Source: Diplonema papillatum (Eukaryota > Euglenozoa > Diplonemea > Diplonemida > Diplonemidae). Taken from it: 64,000 bases of DNA. A program made the position numbers and the translations under genes. The notes beneath the pieces were generated by a model that searched no databases, was not told the DNA's origin, and saw nothing but the letters and a program-made list of their open reading frames with translations. This document shows, piece after piece, positions 1 through 10,030 of the stretch. The stretch covers positions 1 through 64,000 of the forward strand of contig JAPJBO010000471.1 of the NCBI GenBank assembly GCA_030068145.1. The letters are read 5' to 3'. Position 1 is the first letter of the stretch. Every line of letters starts with the position of its first letter.

Positions 1-90
1 CCTAGAATGACCTCTCCCCCACCCAAAATGCCTAGAATGACCTCTCCCCCACCCAAAATGCCTAGAATGACCTCTCCCCCACCCGAATTC
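1..90. repeat. 30-bp minisatellite, cut by window edge
   Basis: Three direct copies of a 30-bp unit beginning CCTAGAATGACCTCTCCCCC, the last one partial. The core GACCTCTCCCCCAC is shared with the longer minisatellite at 44.1-44.5 kb. The array may continue outside the window. Confidence 0.9.
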
Positions 91-210
91 GGTTGGGCGC
101 CGCATTCCCCGCGCCAAACTGTGCGAGGGCTCAGCTCTGAGCACCCGCCGTTGAGGAGCATTGCTGGACTTGATCGCGAAAACAGGAGAACGGACACGAA
201 GAAAGCGCAA

Positions 211-420
211 CATCGGCGAGACGCGGACAGCCCTGCGGAACAAACACGCGTGCGATCAGGGGTTTCGCTACGCGAGAGAGCGGGAGGGTTCCCAACTAAA
301 TATCACTCGGGTGCTGGGGGTGAAGGCGGCGGCCCGGGAAGCCGGAAGAGGAAAAGCTTCCGAGTTCCCAAGCGCCAGCTCGCCACTTCACAGCCCGCCC
401 CAATCCAAGAGAAAGAAAAG
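211..420. repeat. Dispersed repeat Rep-B, copy 1
   Basis: About 210 bp that aligns with 5306-5522; shared stretches include CATCGGCGAGACGCGGAC and GAAGCCGGAAGAGGAAAAGC. In both places it abuts the 3' end of Element 1 or of an Element 1 derivative, so it may be a preferred target or an outer part of the element family. No coding function seen. Confidence 0.75.
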
Positions 421-1010
421 CGCAGTTTGGTTTTATTCTTTTACTTGTTTGTTGTCGACAACATATTGTGGTCGAGGTGTCATTCAGATGTAGATATAAA
501 GCCGCCCAAGTCAAATTTTGTTAAGCATTGAGTTCTTTGAAGTACATGAACCACATGGAATAACATGCATTTGTTAGTTCTTTTGAGTACGGCTGCCGAA
601 ACTTGCCGTGACACCTATGATCAAAGTAAAGAAGTGCGTAGTTTTGTTTTATTCTTTTACTTGTTAGTTGTCGACAACATATTGTGGTCGAGGTGTCATT
701 CAGATGTAGATATAAAGCCGCCCAAGTCAAATTTTGTTAAGCATTGAGTTCTTTGAAGTACATGAACCACATGGAATAACATGCATTTGTTAGTTCTTTA
801 GAGTACGGCTGCCAAAACTTGCCGTGACACCTATGATCAAAGTAAAGAAGGAAAGGAATGCGTAGTTTTGTTTTATTCTTTTACTTGTTTGTTGTCGACA
901 ACATATTGTGGTCGAGGTGTCATTCAGATGTGGATCTAAAGCCGCCCACGTCAAACTTTGAACGGAGGTTTTGGAAAAAGACCGTGGCAACAAATCGTTT
1001 CCTCGGAAGA
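421..1010 (-). mobile_element. Tandem non-autonomous derivatives of Element 1
   Basis: About two and a half head-to-tail copies of a ~220-240-bp unit. Each unit joins sequence like the 3' UTR of Element 1 (GCATTGAGTTCTTT, AAGTACATGAACCACA) to sequence like its 5' end (CGGCTGCCAAAAC, CCGTGACACC). The last copy runs into CAAACTTTGAACGGAGG and AAAAAGACCGTGG, which also resembles the 5' edge of Element 1 near 13320. No RT coding sequence remains. The units are more diverged from Element 1 than the derivative at 46.1 kb, so they are probably older. Confidence 0.6.
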
Positions 1011-1577
1011 ATATTGGCGCATTTTCCATTTCCTCGCGTCGGGGTGACACCTCGTCAAATATGCCACAGCTGCCGGCGCATCAAACGGATGAGACAATAG
1101 GCATCTGCTCACTCTGTCAAAGAACCGTACCACTGAGCCGACAAGAGCGCACGACACAGCCGTATCTGAAAGTGAGACGATAGGCATTGTTTCAAGCTTC
1201 AAATAAGGCAAACACAGGCACAGTGTCGGGTGAAACCGCCTCGTCAATAATGCCCTACCCTCCAGCTGTGAACGCAGGCGCGGCGAACGACCAAACACGA
1301 AAGATGAGACACGATAGGCATCGGCTCACTCTGACAAAGGCGCAAAGTCACACCGTAGACAAGTGCCGCGAATTGACGCGGCCAAGCGGCGATGGAGCGC
1401 AGTTCAAAAATACTCGAGGGACTGCCTTGTGCTCATTTCGAAGGGGGCTAGAGGGGGAGAAACACAACACAACTACAAAGTGGGTCCTTTTTGTTGAACG
1501 CTTACGCCCACAGCACATTTACCTCCTTTGATCTATCGCAACTGGCAGTCTCCTCAAGCATTTCCTACAAAGCAGGG
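1011..1577. other. Non-coding, decayed repeat remnants
   Basis: No gene recognised. The motif GGCATCGGCTCACTCTG or close variants occurs at about 1088-1120 and 1302-1339, and in inverse orientation at 27041-27074 just beyond ORF2 of Element 2. This suggests old fragments of an Element 2-like tail. Confidence 0.4.
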
Positions 1578-1790
1578 TTTGTTCTTCGCTTACACCACCG
1601 TGTGTTGTTTTCTCACTCAGGACTTTTGACCTGTTGTGTTTTGTGTGATTTGTCGTGTAGGGGTAGACCCGCATGACCTCACGTCCGTTCAACACGTGGT
1701 TCGGTAGTTACAGCACTTTGGATCCCTTCTGTTCTTTGTCGGGCAGCATCGTCGAGCATTTCCTTTCAAGCTGGCGCTTATGTAAAAAAA
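1578..1790 (+). repeat. SINE-like repeat Rep-A, copy 1 (5' truncated)
   Basis: Shares a ~210-bp body with copies at 45.7, 49.4, 54.3 and 62.9 kb (TTCTTCGCTTACACCACCG, CATGACCTCACGTCCGTTC, CTGGCGCTTATGTAAAA) and ends in an A-rich tail. The 5' ~80 bp seen in other copies (ACTCGACGTAGCTGCTTCG) is absent, as expected for 5'-truncated retroposition. No coding capacity. Confidence 0.8.
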
Positions 1791-3184
1791 CTAAGAGCTC
1801 GTCACTCGCACAACCGCGGCTGATACAAAACTAATGACGATGATGACGGGAAGAGAGAGAGTTGTTTTCGTTGAACGCAGTGCCTGATCGTTTTTTTTAC
1901 GTAAAGCTGGATTCAGGACGCAAGTGAAAACGCCACGGTTTGCGGCGACGAGCTTCTCATTTCCTCCAACATTTCATGTTTGGTAAAAAAAAAAAAAGTC
2001 ACGCATTTCTTTCCCTCAGTTACCAAAAAAAAAAAAAAAAAAGAAAAAACATTTCATTTGATGCAGGTGTGGCCCTAAAGCGTGAATGTAAATAGAGATT
2101 TTGCCCAAACACATTTTTTTGCACTTTTTTTTTTGCACTTTTTTTGCACCAGGCTACAGCCAGGCCTTACGTTCAGCATGCTAAACGTACTGATTTCAGC
2201 ACGTTAATTCTTTTAGTTTCTCTTTGTACACATGCTGAATCAGTACGTTATCAGCACATATCTTGTGTCCAAGATGCCACCCGAAGGCCACCCAAGCAGG
2301 CCCATGCAGGTCTTTCGAAGAACTGGTGGAGGAGGGAGCAAGCTGGCTTGGATGTCTGCACATGACAGGCATACCCGTTTCTTCGGGCTTACGCGAGTGG
2401 GGGAATTGGGTGTATCATACCGTTTTTTCCGGCTCGCTACGCGAGCCGAAGAAGGGGATGATAAATACTCCATTACTTCGATGACCGCCAGGGCCGCATA
2501 TGATATGATCATTCATCAGAGTGCAAGAGACAAGTTACCACAGTCCGGAAAGCAAAACAGACATAGCATGCCGTGTGGCTCGGCTCGATTTCTTCGTTCG
2601 ATGAAGAACTATTCAGAAATGTTTTGTGACCAAGCTAGGAGCCTCTGAAGGTCTTAGCTTTATATTGGCAAGCGTTGACACAAAGCCATTCGAGTTCCTG
2701 TTGGAACTTGCGCCTGACAAACTTCCGATTGTGATGATGGTGATGATCTTAGCGGCAGTGCTGGTACAACCTCCTTAGCACAGACGACAGAAAGAAAGCG
2801 AAAGCGCGAAGAGTCCGACATTCCTCCGTCCGAAATCTTTCACCCTCTCAGTGTAGCTACGATCCAAAACGGGTGCAAAAACAGGCGGAAAAAGTGCAAA
2901 AAAACGTAAATAGGATCTTGGATTTTGCCCAAAAAGAGCGTAAATAGGGCCACACGTGATTTGATGGCAGAGAAGGCACCAGCAAGCGAGGTGGGGTTTC
3001 GTGTGTGAGTGATGCAGAAGACCGGGGAATGGGCTGAGCGCCTCATCAAATTGGTTGTCGCAAACAGTTTGTTCCCCCCCGGCTCAACTGCGGTTGAGCG
3101 AAGAGTGACACACACAATTGCACGCACACTTATCGGTGGATGTCTGTTCTCCTTGTGCGCGCTTGTTGAGAGATCCACGCCTGG
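1791..3184. other. Spacer without recognised gene
   Basis: Contains A- and T-rich runs near 1985-2150 and several short open frames with no recognisable domain, for example 2232-2648 on the plus strand. It forms the 3' flank of the first TPP1-like gene and lacks the spacer sequence common to the other copies. Confidence 0.5.
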
Positions 3185-5187
3185 CTACGGGGATGCCTGG
3201 CGGGCAGCCTTCGCACAGGCGGTCCTCACGACAGCGACCATGGCGGGGAAGTTCGGTGTTCCGAGACCCGTGGCGGCGTCCCAGCCCTTGATCGCTGCCC
3301 AGCCTTCGAGGTTTCCTACGATGGCGTTGGTACCCTTCGTGACGTCGGTGAACATGGCAGGGTTTTGGTACATCAGCGGGTTCATGAACCCGAGAGACTT
3401 CCCGCCGGCAGCCAGGCACACGCTGTTGAGCAGCGTCACGATGCCTGCGAACGACGGAGCGCTGCACGAGGTTCCCGCGACTAGCTGCGTGGTGTTGCCC
3501 GAAAGGATCGTGAATTCCTCCGCCAGAGCAGACACATCCGGGGAGCCTCTGCCGGTCTTCGCGTACGTAGCGTTGGGGAGGGCCACCGTCTTCAAGTACT
3601 CTGCAACAGCGTCCTTCTGGTAGTCCTGAACGGGGAAGTCGTACGAGAAACCACCGCCGGATCCGAACTGAGTCGTGGCCTGCTCCTCTCCGCTCTGCCC
3701 GTTCACAAAGTAGGTTCCGCCCACAGCGACGCAGTGCGGGACCGAAGCCGGGAACGAAGGACACAGCTTCCCGTTGTTCACCCAGTCAGCACTGCCAAAG
3801 TCACCAGAGGAGATCATCACCGTGATGCCCATACCTCCCATTTTCTCGACATCAGCCGCGAATCTCGTCGTGAGGGCAGAGTCGCAGTAGTCAATAACCT
3901 GAAGACCGTAGCTGATACTGATCGTGTACGGGTACGTCGACTCACTGGTCACGTTCGACCCGAACGCACCCAAGTCAGCACAGAAGTCCATGTTCGGGTA
4001 CGAGTACACCCACGTCTCCGTCCGGTTGCCGATCGACATAATGTACTCACTGTCGAGCATCGACTCAGTACCGGCAGGTGCGCCGTTCTTCCCGATGTAC
4101 TTCGAAATCGTGCACTGCGTCCCGTTGTTGTACTGCTGGCAGAACTCGGTCAGCTCTGATGCCTCGACGTACTCTCCCGTGAACTGCGCGATGGCTTGAA
4201 TGTTCTGTTGGCTTCCCGCGGGCAACGAGGTGATGCCATACGTGGACCTGAACAAGGAAGGCGTCACACCGAGGCCAGCAACATTCTTCTGAACCTTCTT
4301 CTTGTTGTACGGCAGCGGGAACCCGTTGAATCCTGGTTAGTGTTGATATTGACACGTAGTCTGAAAGGTGCGTGAAATTAACTAGATGTCGTGTTCCGCA
4401 TCGCGCTTTGGCGACGATGCCTTGTGGTAAGGACACTACTCACAGGCAAACACTGTTTGAACCAGTCTACCCCTCTACCGTAGGTTAGGTGGCCCTAATT
4501 CGAAACGGGTACGCCTGTTCACTCCCAATCTATTTGAAGCAATCATACTTCTACAAGTATAGTTTGGAGTGACTCAAAGTTGGCTGTCAGCTGTTCGAAT
4601 GCCTTCAACGTCGGGCTGACACGCTCTCAACAGGCACGTATCAATGCGCTACATGAGCAGGGCCGCCTGAGAACTACTAAAGAAGGCACACCGGAGAACG
4701 TGTCGATGACGGCGGCGACGTCGGAGTCAACGTGGACACCGGAGGTCAAACGGACAATGCGGCCGAGGTCTGAGTGGCTGTAGCGCACGAACTTGCCGTG
4801 CGCCATGGCCTCAATCTGTTCAACGGTCGCAGCGGCGTGGATGTAGTCACCGTGGGGGTGCACTGCCTCGACGGCAGCACCGTGCGAAGCCAACCAGCTG
4901 AGAACCTTCTGCGTGTTCTCCTTCGGCGGGCGCACAAGGTTACCCATCTCCTCGTACGTAGGGTACTGCAGGTACCGCGAGCCCTGAGGGTTCGACACGT
5001 CGCTCACCATAGCAGACAACTTCGCCTGGTTCGACCTCTTCATCCCGATGTGCACCTTGAACCTGTATCCCTTCGGCACTTCCCCGTCTTCAACCGTCCA
5101 TCCCTGGGGAATCGTCGCCGGCTTGTGAACCTGCGTCAGTCCCGCCGACACTGCAACCAGCAGCGCTGCAAACGTAACACCTCGCAT
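3185..5187 (-). CDS. TPP1-like: TPP1-like S53 peptidase, copy 1 (two exons)
   Basis: Predicted secreted or lysosomal serine-carboxyl peptidase; the TPP1 family removes tripeptides from protein N termini at acid pH. Exon 1 is 5187-4692 (signal peptide ~1-16, pro-kumamolisin activation domain) and exon 2 is 4332-3185. The 359-bp intron starts GTGTGC and ends ACTAACCAG; joining recreates a split Gly codon and gives 547 residues. Catalytic candidates are Glu255 and Asp259 (ESMLDSEY), Asp343 (SSGDFG) and Ser454 (GTSCSAPSFAG); the FTDVTKG...GWDAATGLG segment matches the calcium site. This is a divergent member: its C terminus (AARQASP) is shared in type only with copy 8, and its exon 2 differs clearly from copies 2-5 although exon 1 is nearly identical. 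The 5' flank is cut short by repeats about 40 bp above the ATG. Assignment to S53 is firm; substrate is inferred. Confidence 0.9.
4400..4625. repeat. Dispersed repeat Rep-C in intron of copy 1
   Basis: A ~220-bp sequence (GACGATGCCTTGTGG, CAGGCAAACACTGT, ATTCGAAACGGGTACGCCTG, ATGCCTTCAACGTC) that recurs near 14350, 19330, 23750, 37655, 45345, 54680 and 57400. The sites are TPP1 introns and spacers. The TTCGAAACGGG core is weakly like a pol III B box, but I could not find a convincing A box. Confidence 0.65.
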
Positions 5188-5239
5188 TGTGCGGTTTCTT
5201 CTGTTTCTTTTTTTCTTCTCCTGTCCAGTAGTTTTCCGC

Positions 5240-5277
5240 TAGCATCCTTTCCAGCTGGCGCCGCTTATGCAAAAAAG
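5240..5277. repeat. 3' end fragment of Rep-A
   Basis: Short stretch matching the 3' end of Rep-A (GCATCCTTTCCAGCTGGCG, CGCTTATGCAAAAAA). It lies only ~50 bp above the start codon of the first TPP1-like gene. Confidence 0.6.
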
Positions 5278-5305
5278 AATCGTGGCGTATCTAATTTCCT
5301 CGCGA

Positions 5306-5522
5306 CATCGGCGAGACGCGGACGAATCTGCACGAATCAAACACACACGCGTGCGATCAGGGTGTTCGCAACGCGAGAGAGCGTGAGGGTTCCAACTAAA
5401 TATCTCTCGGGTGTCTGGGGGGATGAAGGCGGCAGCGCACGGGAAGCCGGAAGAGGAAAAGCTTCCTAGTTCACAAGCACGAGCTAGCCACTTCACAGCC
5501 TGCCCCGTTGCAAGAGAAAGAA
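5306..5522. repeat. Dispersed repeat Rep-B, copy 2
   Basis: Second copy of the sequence at 211-420, placed exactly beyond the 3' UTR of Element 1. Confidence 0.75.
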
Positions 5523-5752
5523 ATGTGAAAACGGGTTTTTGCCTATAGAGGCTTTTCGTGTTATTTTGCAAATGCTTTGAGCTATCTTCGCGTCTGTGCT
5601 TTCAGTCGTCTTCTTAACCATGGTTAAGTGCGCAAATGGTGTCAGCCGAAGCTGGTAAAGCTTCGGCGCCGCCCACGTTATGTTTGTTTAGCATTGAGTT
5701 CTTTTAAGTACATGAACCACACGGATCAACATGCACTGCCTTGAAAGTCAGG

Positions 5753-8700
5753 TTATCGGATGACGTCGTCACCTGCCGTTGCGTCGTCAAGGTCGAGAAT
5801 TTGTGGAGCTAGCGGGGTTTGGCTTTCTTGCGATTCCAAAGACTGAGTCGGCGAGCACGATGGCGGGCAGGAGTGCCCGTTTTCCACTTTCGAGGGCATT
5901 GGTGTGCCCGTGGTCCCCGGTCGTTTCTGAGAGCTGCTTGCCCTCGGTACCTTCTTCTTCCTTCGATGCACCCCTGAGTCGGGTGTGGTCGCCTTCGTCT
6001 TCTTCCGCTTGCGGCCGGCGATCGGGCCTTCCTTCGGGGTGCCGAGCACCCTCTTCTTCCGCGCTGGTCGTTCGCTGGTTCCTGGCGTTGGTGGCGGCCT
6101 CTTGGTTGCCCGTCCGGTCGACGCTGTTTCCTTTTTCGTTGCCGCGAGCGGCGCTCGCGCCGCTCGCTTTCCTACTGGCGTTTCCCGCTGTACACTCACC
6201 TGGGTGGGTGAGGAGGGCCTCTTCTTCTTGCTGCGTCCGGGGGTTGACTGGACGTTCGTCTTGTTGGACTGGTGGTGGCCGCGGCTGCAACATGCCGCCG
6301 GTCGCCTCTGCGTCAGCGTAGGGAGCCTTCTGCACTCTTGGCAGGTGGCTCTGCCATGCGTGCGGCAGGCATGATGCCCGCTGCGGCAACACGCCGCCGC
6401 CGTCTTGCACTCGCCGCACTTCGTCGTGCTGTGCTCTGTGCACACCGCGATCGGCTGCCCATCGTTCGCGTGGTGATGGTGCCGGCAGCACATCTCTACC
6501 GTGGGAACGTCCCTTCGGACGAGTGCTCTGCACGCCTCACACTTCCCTTTGTGATGGGTCGCGCATGTGACGAGTGCCTTCTCTTTTCCGACTCCCGGCA
6601 TATGCACGGGGTCTGGGTGTAGTTGTGGTGGGGCAGGCAGGGCCCACCTCGCCGCTCTCCCGATCGTCCAGTCAGGGTACGTCGGGCACTGCGTCCCTAC
6701 ATCGCTTCCTTTCACTTGTTCCTCAAGTATCGTCCCCGTGTGTGCCTCGCGAAAGCGTGGCCTGGGCCGTATACCCGATATCCCCGTGATGCCCATGAAC
6801 GACAGCGACGTCGTCGGGCACACCCTCTCTCCTCTCATGCAGCTTCCCAGCCCTTGCTGTGCCGCCAGCTTGTCCAACGCGCTCATCATGCAGCGCAGGA
6901 CGTTTCCCCGTTCTCTCACCCCCTTCGGCGCATTCCCGTGCAGCGGCATGCTGAGGCCCGAGAAGAGTTCAAAGTCGATCGCAAGCTCCAGCATTGACGC
7001 CTGCCCGTTCTCGGTCCATTGCATGTCCGACAGCCACGCTACCAACGCATAAAACGTCGGTAGTCCCCAGGTCTTGTTCCGCTCCCACGTCCATGCCGGG
7101 GCAATCCGCGCGAAGGGGTGGTCAAATTTCTCGGCAGGCATCGCATTCGCTCTCGACCAGGGGGTCGTGGGGTTCCTGGCCACCCAGCCACGTGCTTCGA
7201 GCCCAGCCCGTTCCGCAAGGATTTCAGCCATCATCTCCTGGAGCCGCCTCGAGAATTGGGCATTCTCGGGTACTACCACACCGTGTTCCAGCGTGCATCT
7301 GGGCCAGTCGGCCCGGTTGGCTGCCATCAGCTCGGCATGTGCCTCTCGTCGCCGTATGTGCGAGTACGCTCCGCAGTCCCAGAATACGTGTTTCTCGTCC
7401 TCGGTGTCGCCGCTTCCACAGTGCTTGCAGCTGGGCGCCTGCGGCTCAGCTCCGGCCTGCCTCATCCGCGACGTGTACTCAGCCGTGTTCACACCCCCCG
7501 CCAACGCTACACGTATTAGCCTCGCGGTGTGCGCGGGACATTCACGCATCCTCCAGAAGGTGTTCGTCCGCTCCAGGTCGGCTCTCTGTATGCCCTCAAA
7601 TCCCGGCCGCCTCGCCACCAGTCGGGACCACGTCTTCGCCCTCAAGTCCGCCCTAACTTCATGTCCCCTCTTCGAAGGTGCCGAGGCTAACGGGTCATAT
7701 GTTGCACCATTCCTCAGCGTGCGAGACAGGGGCCCGGGTCCCCATACGTGTCCACACTCCTCCATGCTCCTCATCGCCAGTCCAACTGGCCCCAGGGGTA
7801 GGTCCCCCTCGGCGTATCTTCCCCGGATGCTCTCCATCAGAGGCAGCAGTCGTGGCAACCTCTCGCACGCCGCGTAAAACGCTGTCGTCACCCTATATGC
7901 TAGGCATGTACCGGGATCCGTCAGGTGGCCCTTCTCCTGAAAGTTTAGGACCATCTCCCTCGCGCGCTTCGGGTTGGATCCACCCCAGATCAGTCCCATC
8001 ACCGACGTCGTCAGCCGTTTCATCGCCACCTTCGATACCGGCGCGAAAGAGCAGCCTGACAGCGCCGCCGGTAGCACATTCGACTGCACAATCCGGACCC
8101 GCTTTTCGTACCGGAACGGCGCATGGCGGAGGCCTTCCGCCAGGGCAGCCGCCTTCTCCACCCTCTCCGAGTCGGACCTTTCCGTCCTATTCTTCGCCGT
8201 CGAGACTAGGACCCCGAGGCACTTGACGGATTTGCTAAACCGCAGCAGCGCATCCACGCTGCGGAGTTTGAGAGTCGACTGATGCCTACGTCTCGTCGAG
8301 AACGCGACCGTCTTCTGGAGGTTTAGCTCCATCCCGGTGAGTGTGCAGAACTCGTCTACTACGTCCACTCCCTTTTGCAGGGCGGCCTCCGACAGCCTGG
8401 ACAGCAGTGTGGCGTCGTCCGCGTATGACTTTGGACTCACACCCTCCGCTTCTTTCTTGACCGCTTTCATCACTACCGACAGCAGGGCATTGATGAGTAT
8501 GACGGATACAGGGCACCCTTGAAGGATACCGTTGGTCACACTGAACTCCCTGCCCACCCCTAATGGTAGCTTGAAGCGTCTCGCGAGCAGTCTGTAGATA
8601 GCCCTCAGCGGCTTGAGAACCCGATTGTGCAATCCTAAGTCCTCGGCTAAGCGCAGCACTATCTCTCGCGGGACCATGTCGAAGCATTTCCGGAAGTCCA

Positions 8701-10030
8701 GCGCCACACCGTAGAGCGGCTCCCCGTCTAACAAGGCGTCCTCCATCTCGAGCCCAATTTCCATCAAGACGTCCTCGATCCGGTGACCCGGTCGAAAGCC
8801 TTTCTGTCCTTCTTCGATCCATTCCTCTTGCCACAGAACTATGTCCGCCAGCCTGCGGCAGGCCCATAAGCGGTACACGGCGGATGTGACGGTTATCGGT
8901 CTTGTGTGCAGCGGGTCTTGACTCTCATCCTTCGGCACCATCGACACCAGCGCAGTTGTCATGCTTGCCGGCCAGTCTCCAGTTGCTTCGACCAGGTTCA
9001 AGACGTCTGCAAGTGCATTCAGCAGGGGGAGCGGCAACTCCCGCAGTTCAGCCATACGCCAGCCATCCACCCCTGACGCGCTTTTCTTCGGCTTCTTCCT
9101 CAGCAGAATTCGCAGCTCCTCCCCCGTGATTGTTCCGGCTTCCATCATATGTGGGCCGATGTGATCCCGGAACCGATCCCGAAACGGCTCGTACTCCGGC
9201 TCTGGCCCGTCCTTGTACTTACGCAGGATAGGGTCCCACGCAGTGTTCAGCACCTCGTCCATCTCGTCAACATTTGCAGTCACTCCCGCCCCCTTTCGCA
9301 ACACCCCCGACGGTTCAGCGCGCCCGGCGCAGATGGTTGTCAGACATCGTCTGCTCGCATCGGCCCTCTCGTTCAGCTTGTCTCGGTATTTCGTAAACCT
9401 GGCCGCCGATCCCTCCTTTCCGAGCCTGCTCGTCTCTTCCCGCAATGCCGTGAGAAGCTGCTTCGCCTCCTCATGATCCGGGAATCCCTCTGTCCCTTGG
9501 CCATCTTTCATGCACGCCTGTGCCAGCCGCCTGCTGTTCTGCCAGCAACGGGATACCTCATGCGGAACTGCCTCCGGCCCGCGCCGTTGCGCAAGGTAGC
9601 TGCAGATGCGTTCCATCCTGTGGATGGCCTTCCGGAGCCGTAGCTGTCTGCTGTTCGCCGCCCCCGACCCGTCGCTCGCAGTGCTTGCCGTGATGCAGAC
9701 TCTCTTAGGTGACGTCTTTACCCCCCGTCCTGTACTTCTTCCCCTTTCTTCCGCAGGGATTCCGAAGGCATCCTGCAAGTACTGCTCACTGACTCGTGAC
9801 CACTCGAGCCAGGCCTCTTCCACGCGTTGTGCTGCCAGCCGTTCTGCGAAATCGGAGTTGGCTAGTCTCTGTACGGCTTCTCTGTAAGCTTCTGTGTCCG
9901 AGAGGCCCCACTTGGGTCCCCCCTCCGTAGAGATTTCCCGCGGTACTTTAAATCGCCACACGATTTGGCGCAGCGCCGCAATGTCCAGGGTCATTGTCAC
10001 GAGCCGGTGTCCCGGCACGCATGGTGGCAT
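5753..10030 (-). CDS. Element 1 ORF2b: endonuclease end, reverse transcriptase, zinc finger, Cys/His modules
   Basis: 1425-residue frame. It opens with VPGHRLV, matching the last catalytic His region of an APE endonuclease (IPTHHAIV in Element 2), so it is the continuation of ORF2a in another frame rather than an independent gene. RT runs from ~300 to ~620: catalytic Asp445 (VALDFRKCFD), GILQGCPVS at 501-509, YADD at 536-539, and CLGVLVS thumb. A C-x2-C-x9-H-x4-C finger is at 868-886. A conserved LELAIDFELFSGL segment (1014-1026) is shared with Element 2. Residues 1156-1253 hold three Cys/His modules, followed by a Lys/Arg/Pro-rich tail. There is no RNase H, unlike Element 2. The product would be nuclear, performing target-primed reverse transcription. 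Confidence 0.85.
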   Translation of the reverse strand: MPPCVPGHRLVTMTLDIAALRQIVWRFKVPREISTEGGPKWGLSDTEAYREAVQRLANSDFAERLAAQRVEEAWLEWSRVSEQYLQDAFGIPAEERGRSTGRGVKTSPKRVCITASTASDGSGAANSRQLRLRKAIHRMERICSYLAQRRGPEAVPHEVSRCWQNSRRLAQACMKDGQGTEGFPDHEEAKQLLTALREETSRLGKEGSAARFTKYRDKLNERADASRRCLTTICAGRAEPSGVLRKGAGVTANVDEMDEVLNTAWDPILRKYKDGPEPEYEPFRDRFRDHIGPHMMEAGTITGEELRILLRKKPKKSASGVDGWRMAELRELPLPLLNALADVLNLVEATGDWPASMTTALVSMVPKDESQDPLHTRPITVTSAVYRLWACRRLADIVLWQEEWIEEGQKGFRPGHRIEDVLMEIGLEMEDALLDGEPLYGVALDFRKCFDMVPREIVLRLAEDLGLHNRVLKPLRAIYRLLARRFKLPLGVGREFSVTNGILQGCPVSVILINALLSVVMKAVKKEAEGVSPKSYADDATLLSRLSEAALQKGVDVVDEFCTLTGMELNLQKTVAFSTRRRHQSTLKLRSVDALLRFSKSVKCLGVLVSTAKNRTERSDSERVEKAAALAEGLRHAPFRYEKRVRIVQSNVLPAALSGCSFAPVSKVAMKRLTTSVMGLIWGGSNPKRAREMVLNFQEKGHLTDPGTCLAYRVTTAFYAACERLPRLLPLMESIRGRYAEGDLPLGPVGLAMRSMEECGHVWGPGPLSRTLRNGATYDPLASAPSKRGHEVRADLRAKTWSRLVARRPGFEGIQRADLERTNTFWRMRECPAHTARLIRVALAGGVNTAEYTSRMRQAGAEPQAPSCKHCGSGDTEDEKHVFWDCGAYSHIRRREAHAELMAANRADWPRCTLEHGVVVPENAQFSRRLQEMMAEILAERAGLEARGWVARNPTTPWSRANAMPAEKFDHPFARIAPAWTWERNKTWGLPTFYALVAWLSDMQWTENGQASMLELAIDFELFSGLSMPLHGNAPKGVRERGNVLRCMMSALDKLAAQQGLGSCMRGERVCPTTSLSFMGITGISGIRPRPRFREAHTGTILEEQVKGSDVGTQCPTYPDWTIGRAARWALPAPPQLHPDPVHMPGVGKEKALVTCATHHKGKCEACRALVRRDVPTVEMCCRHHHHANDGQPIAVCTEHSTTKCGECKTAAACCRSGHHACRTHGRATCQECRRLPTLTQRRPAACCSRGHHQSNKTNVQSTPGRSKKKRPSSPTQVSVQRETPVGKRAARAPLAATKKETASTGRATKRPPPTPGTSERPARKKRVLGTPKEGPIAGRKRKKTKATTPDSGVHRRKKKVPRASSSQKRPGTTGTPMPSKVENGHSCPPSCSPTQSLESQESQTPLAPQILDLDDATAGDDVIR
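6272..6565 (-). other. Triplicated Cys/His module at ORF2 C terminus
   Basis: Three consecutive modules of about 25-35 residues with pattern C-x2-H-x4-C-x2-C-x(5-13)-C-C-x3-H-H: C1156...HH, C1197-H1200-C1205-C1208-CC1214-HH1219, and C1222-H1225-C1230-C1233-CC1247-HH1252. Eight potential metal ligands per module suggest two zinc ions each. I do not recognise it as any standard zinc-finger class. The same pattern occurs at 35490-35618 and in broken form at 62.7 and 63.4 kb. Confidence 0.75.

Noticed and set aside
4490..4520. Possible tRNA or tRNA-derived SINE head from ATTCGAAACGGG
   Set aside because: No cloverleaf, acceptor stem or matching A box could be drawn.
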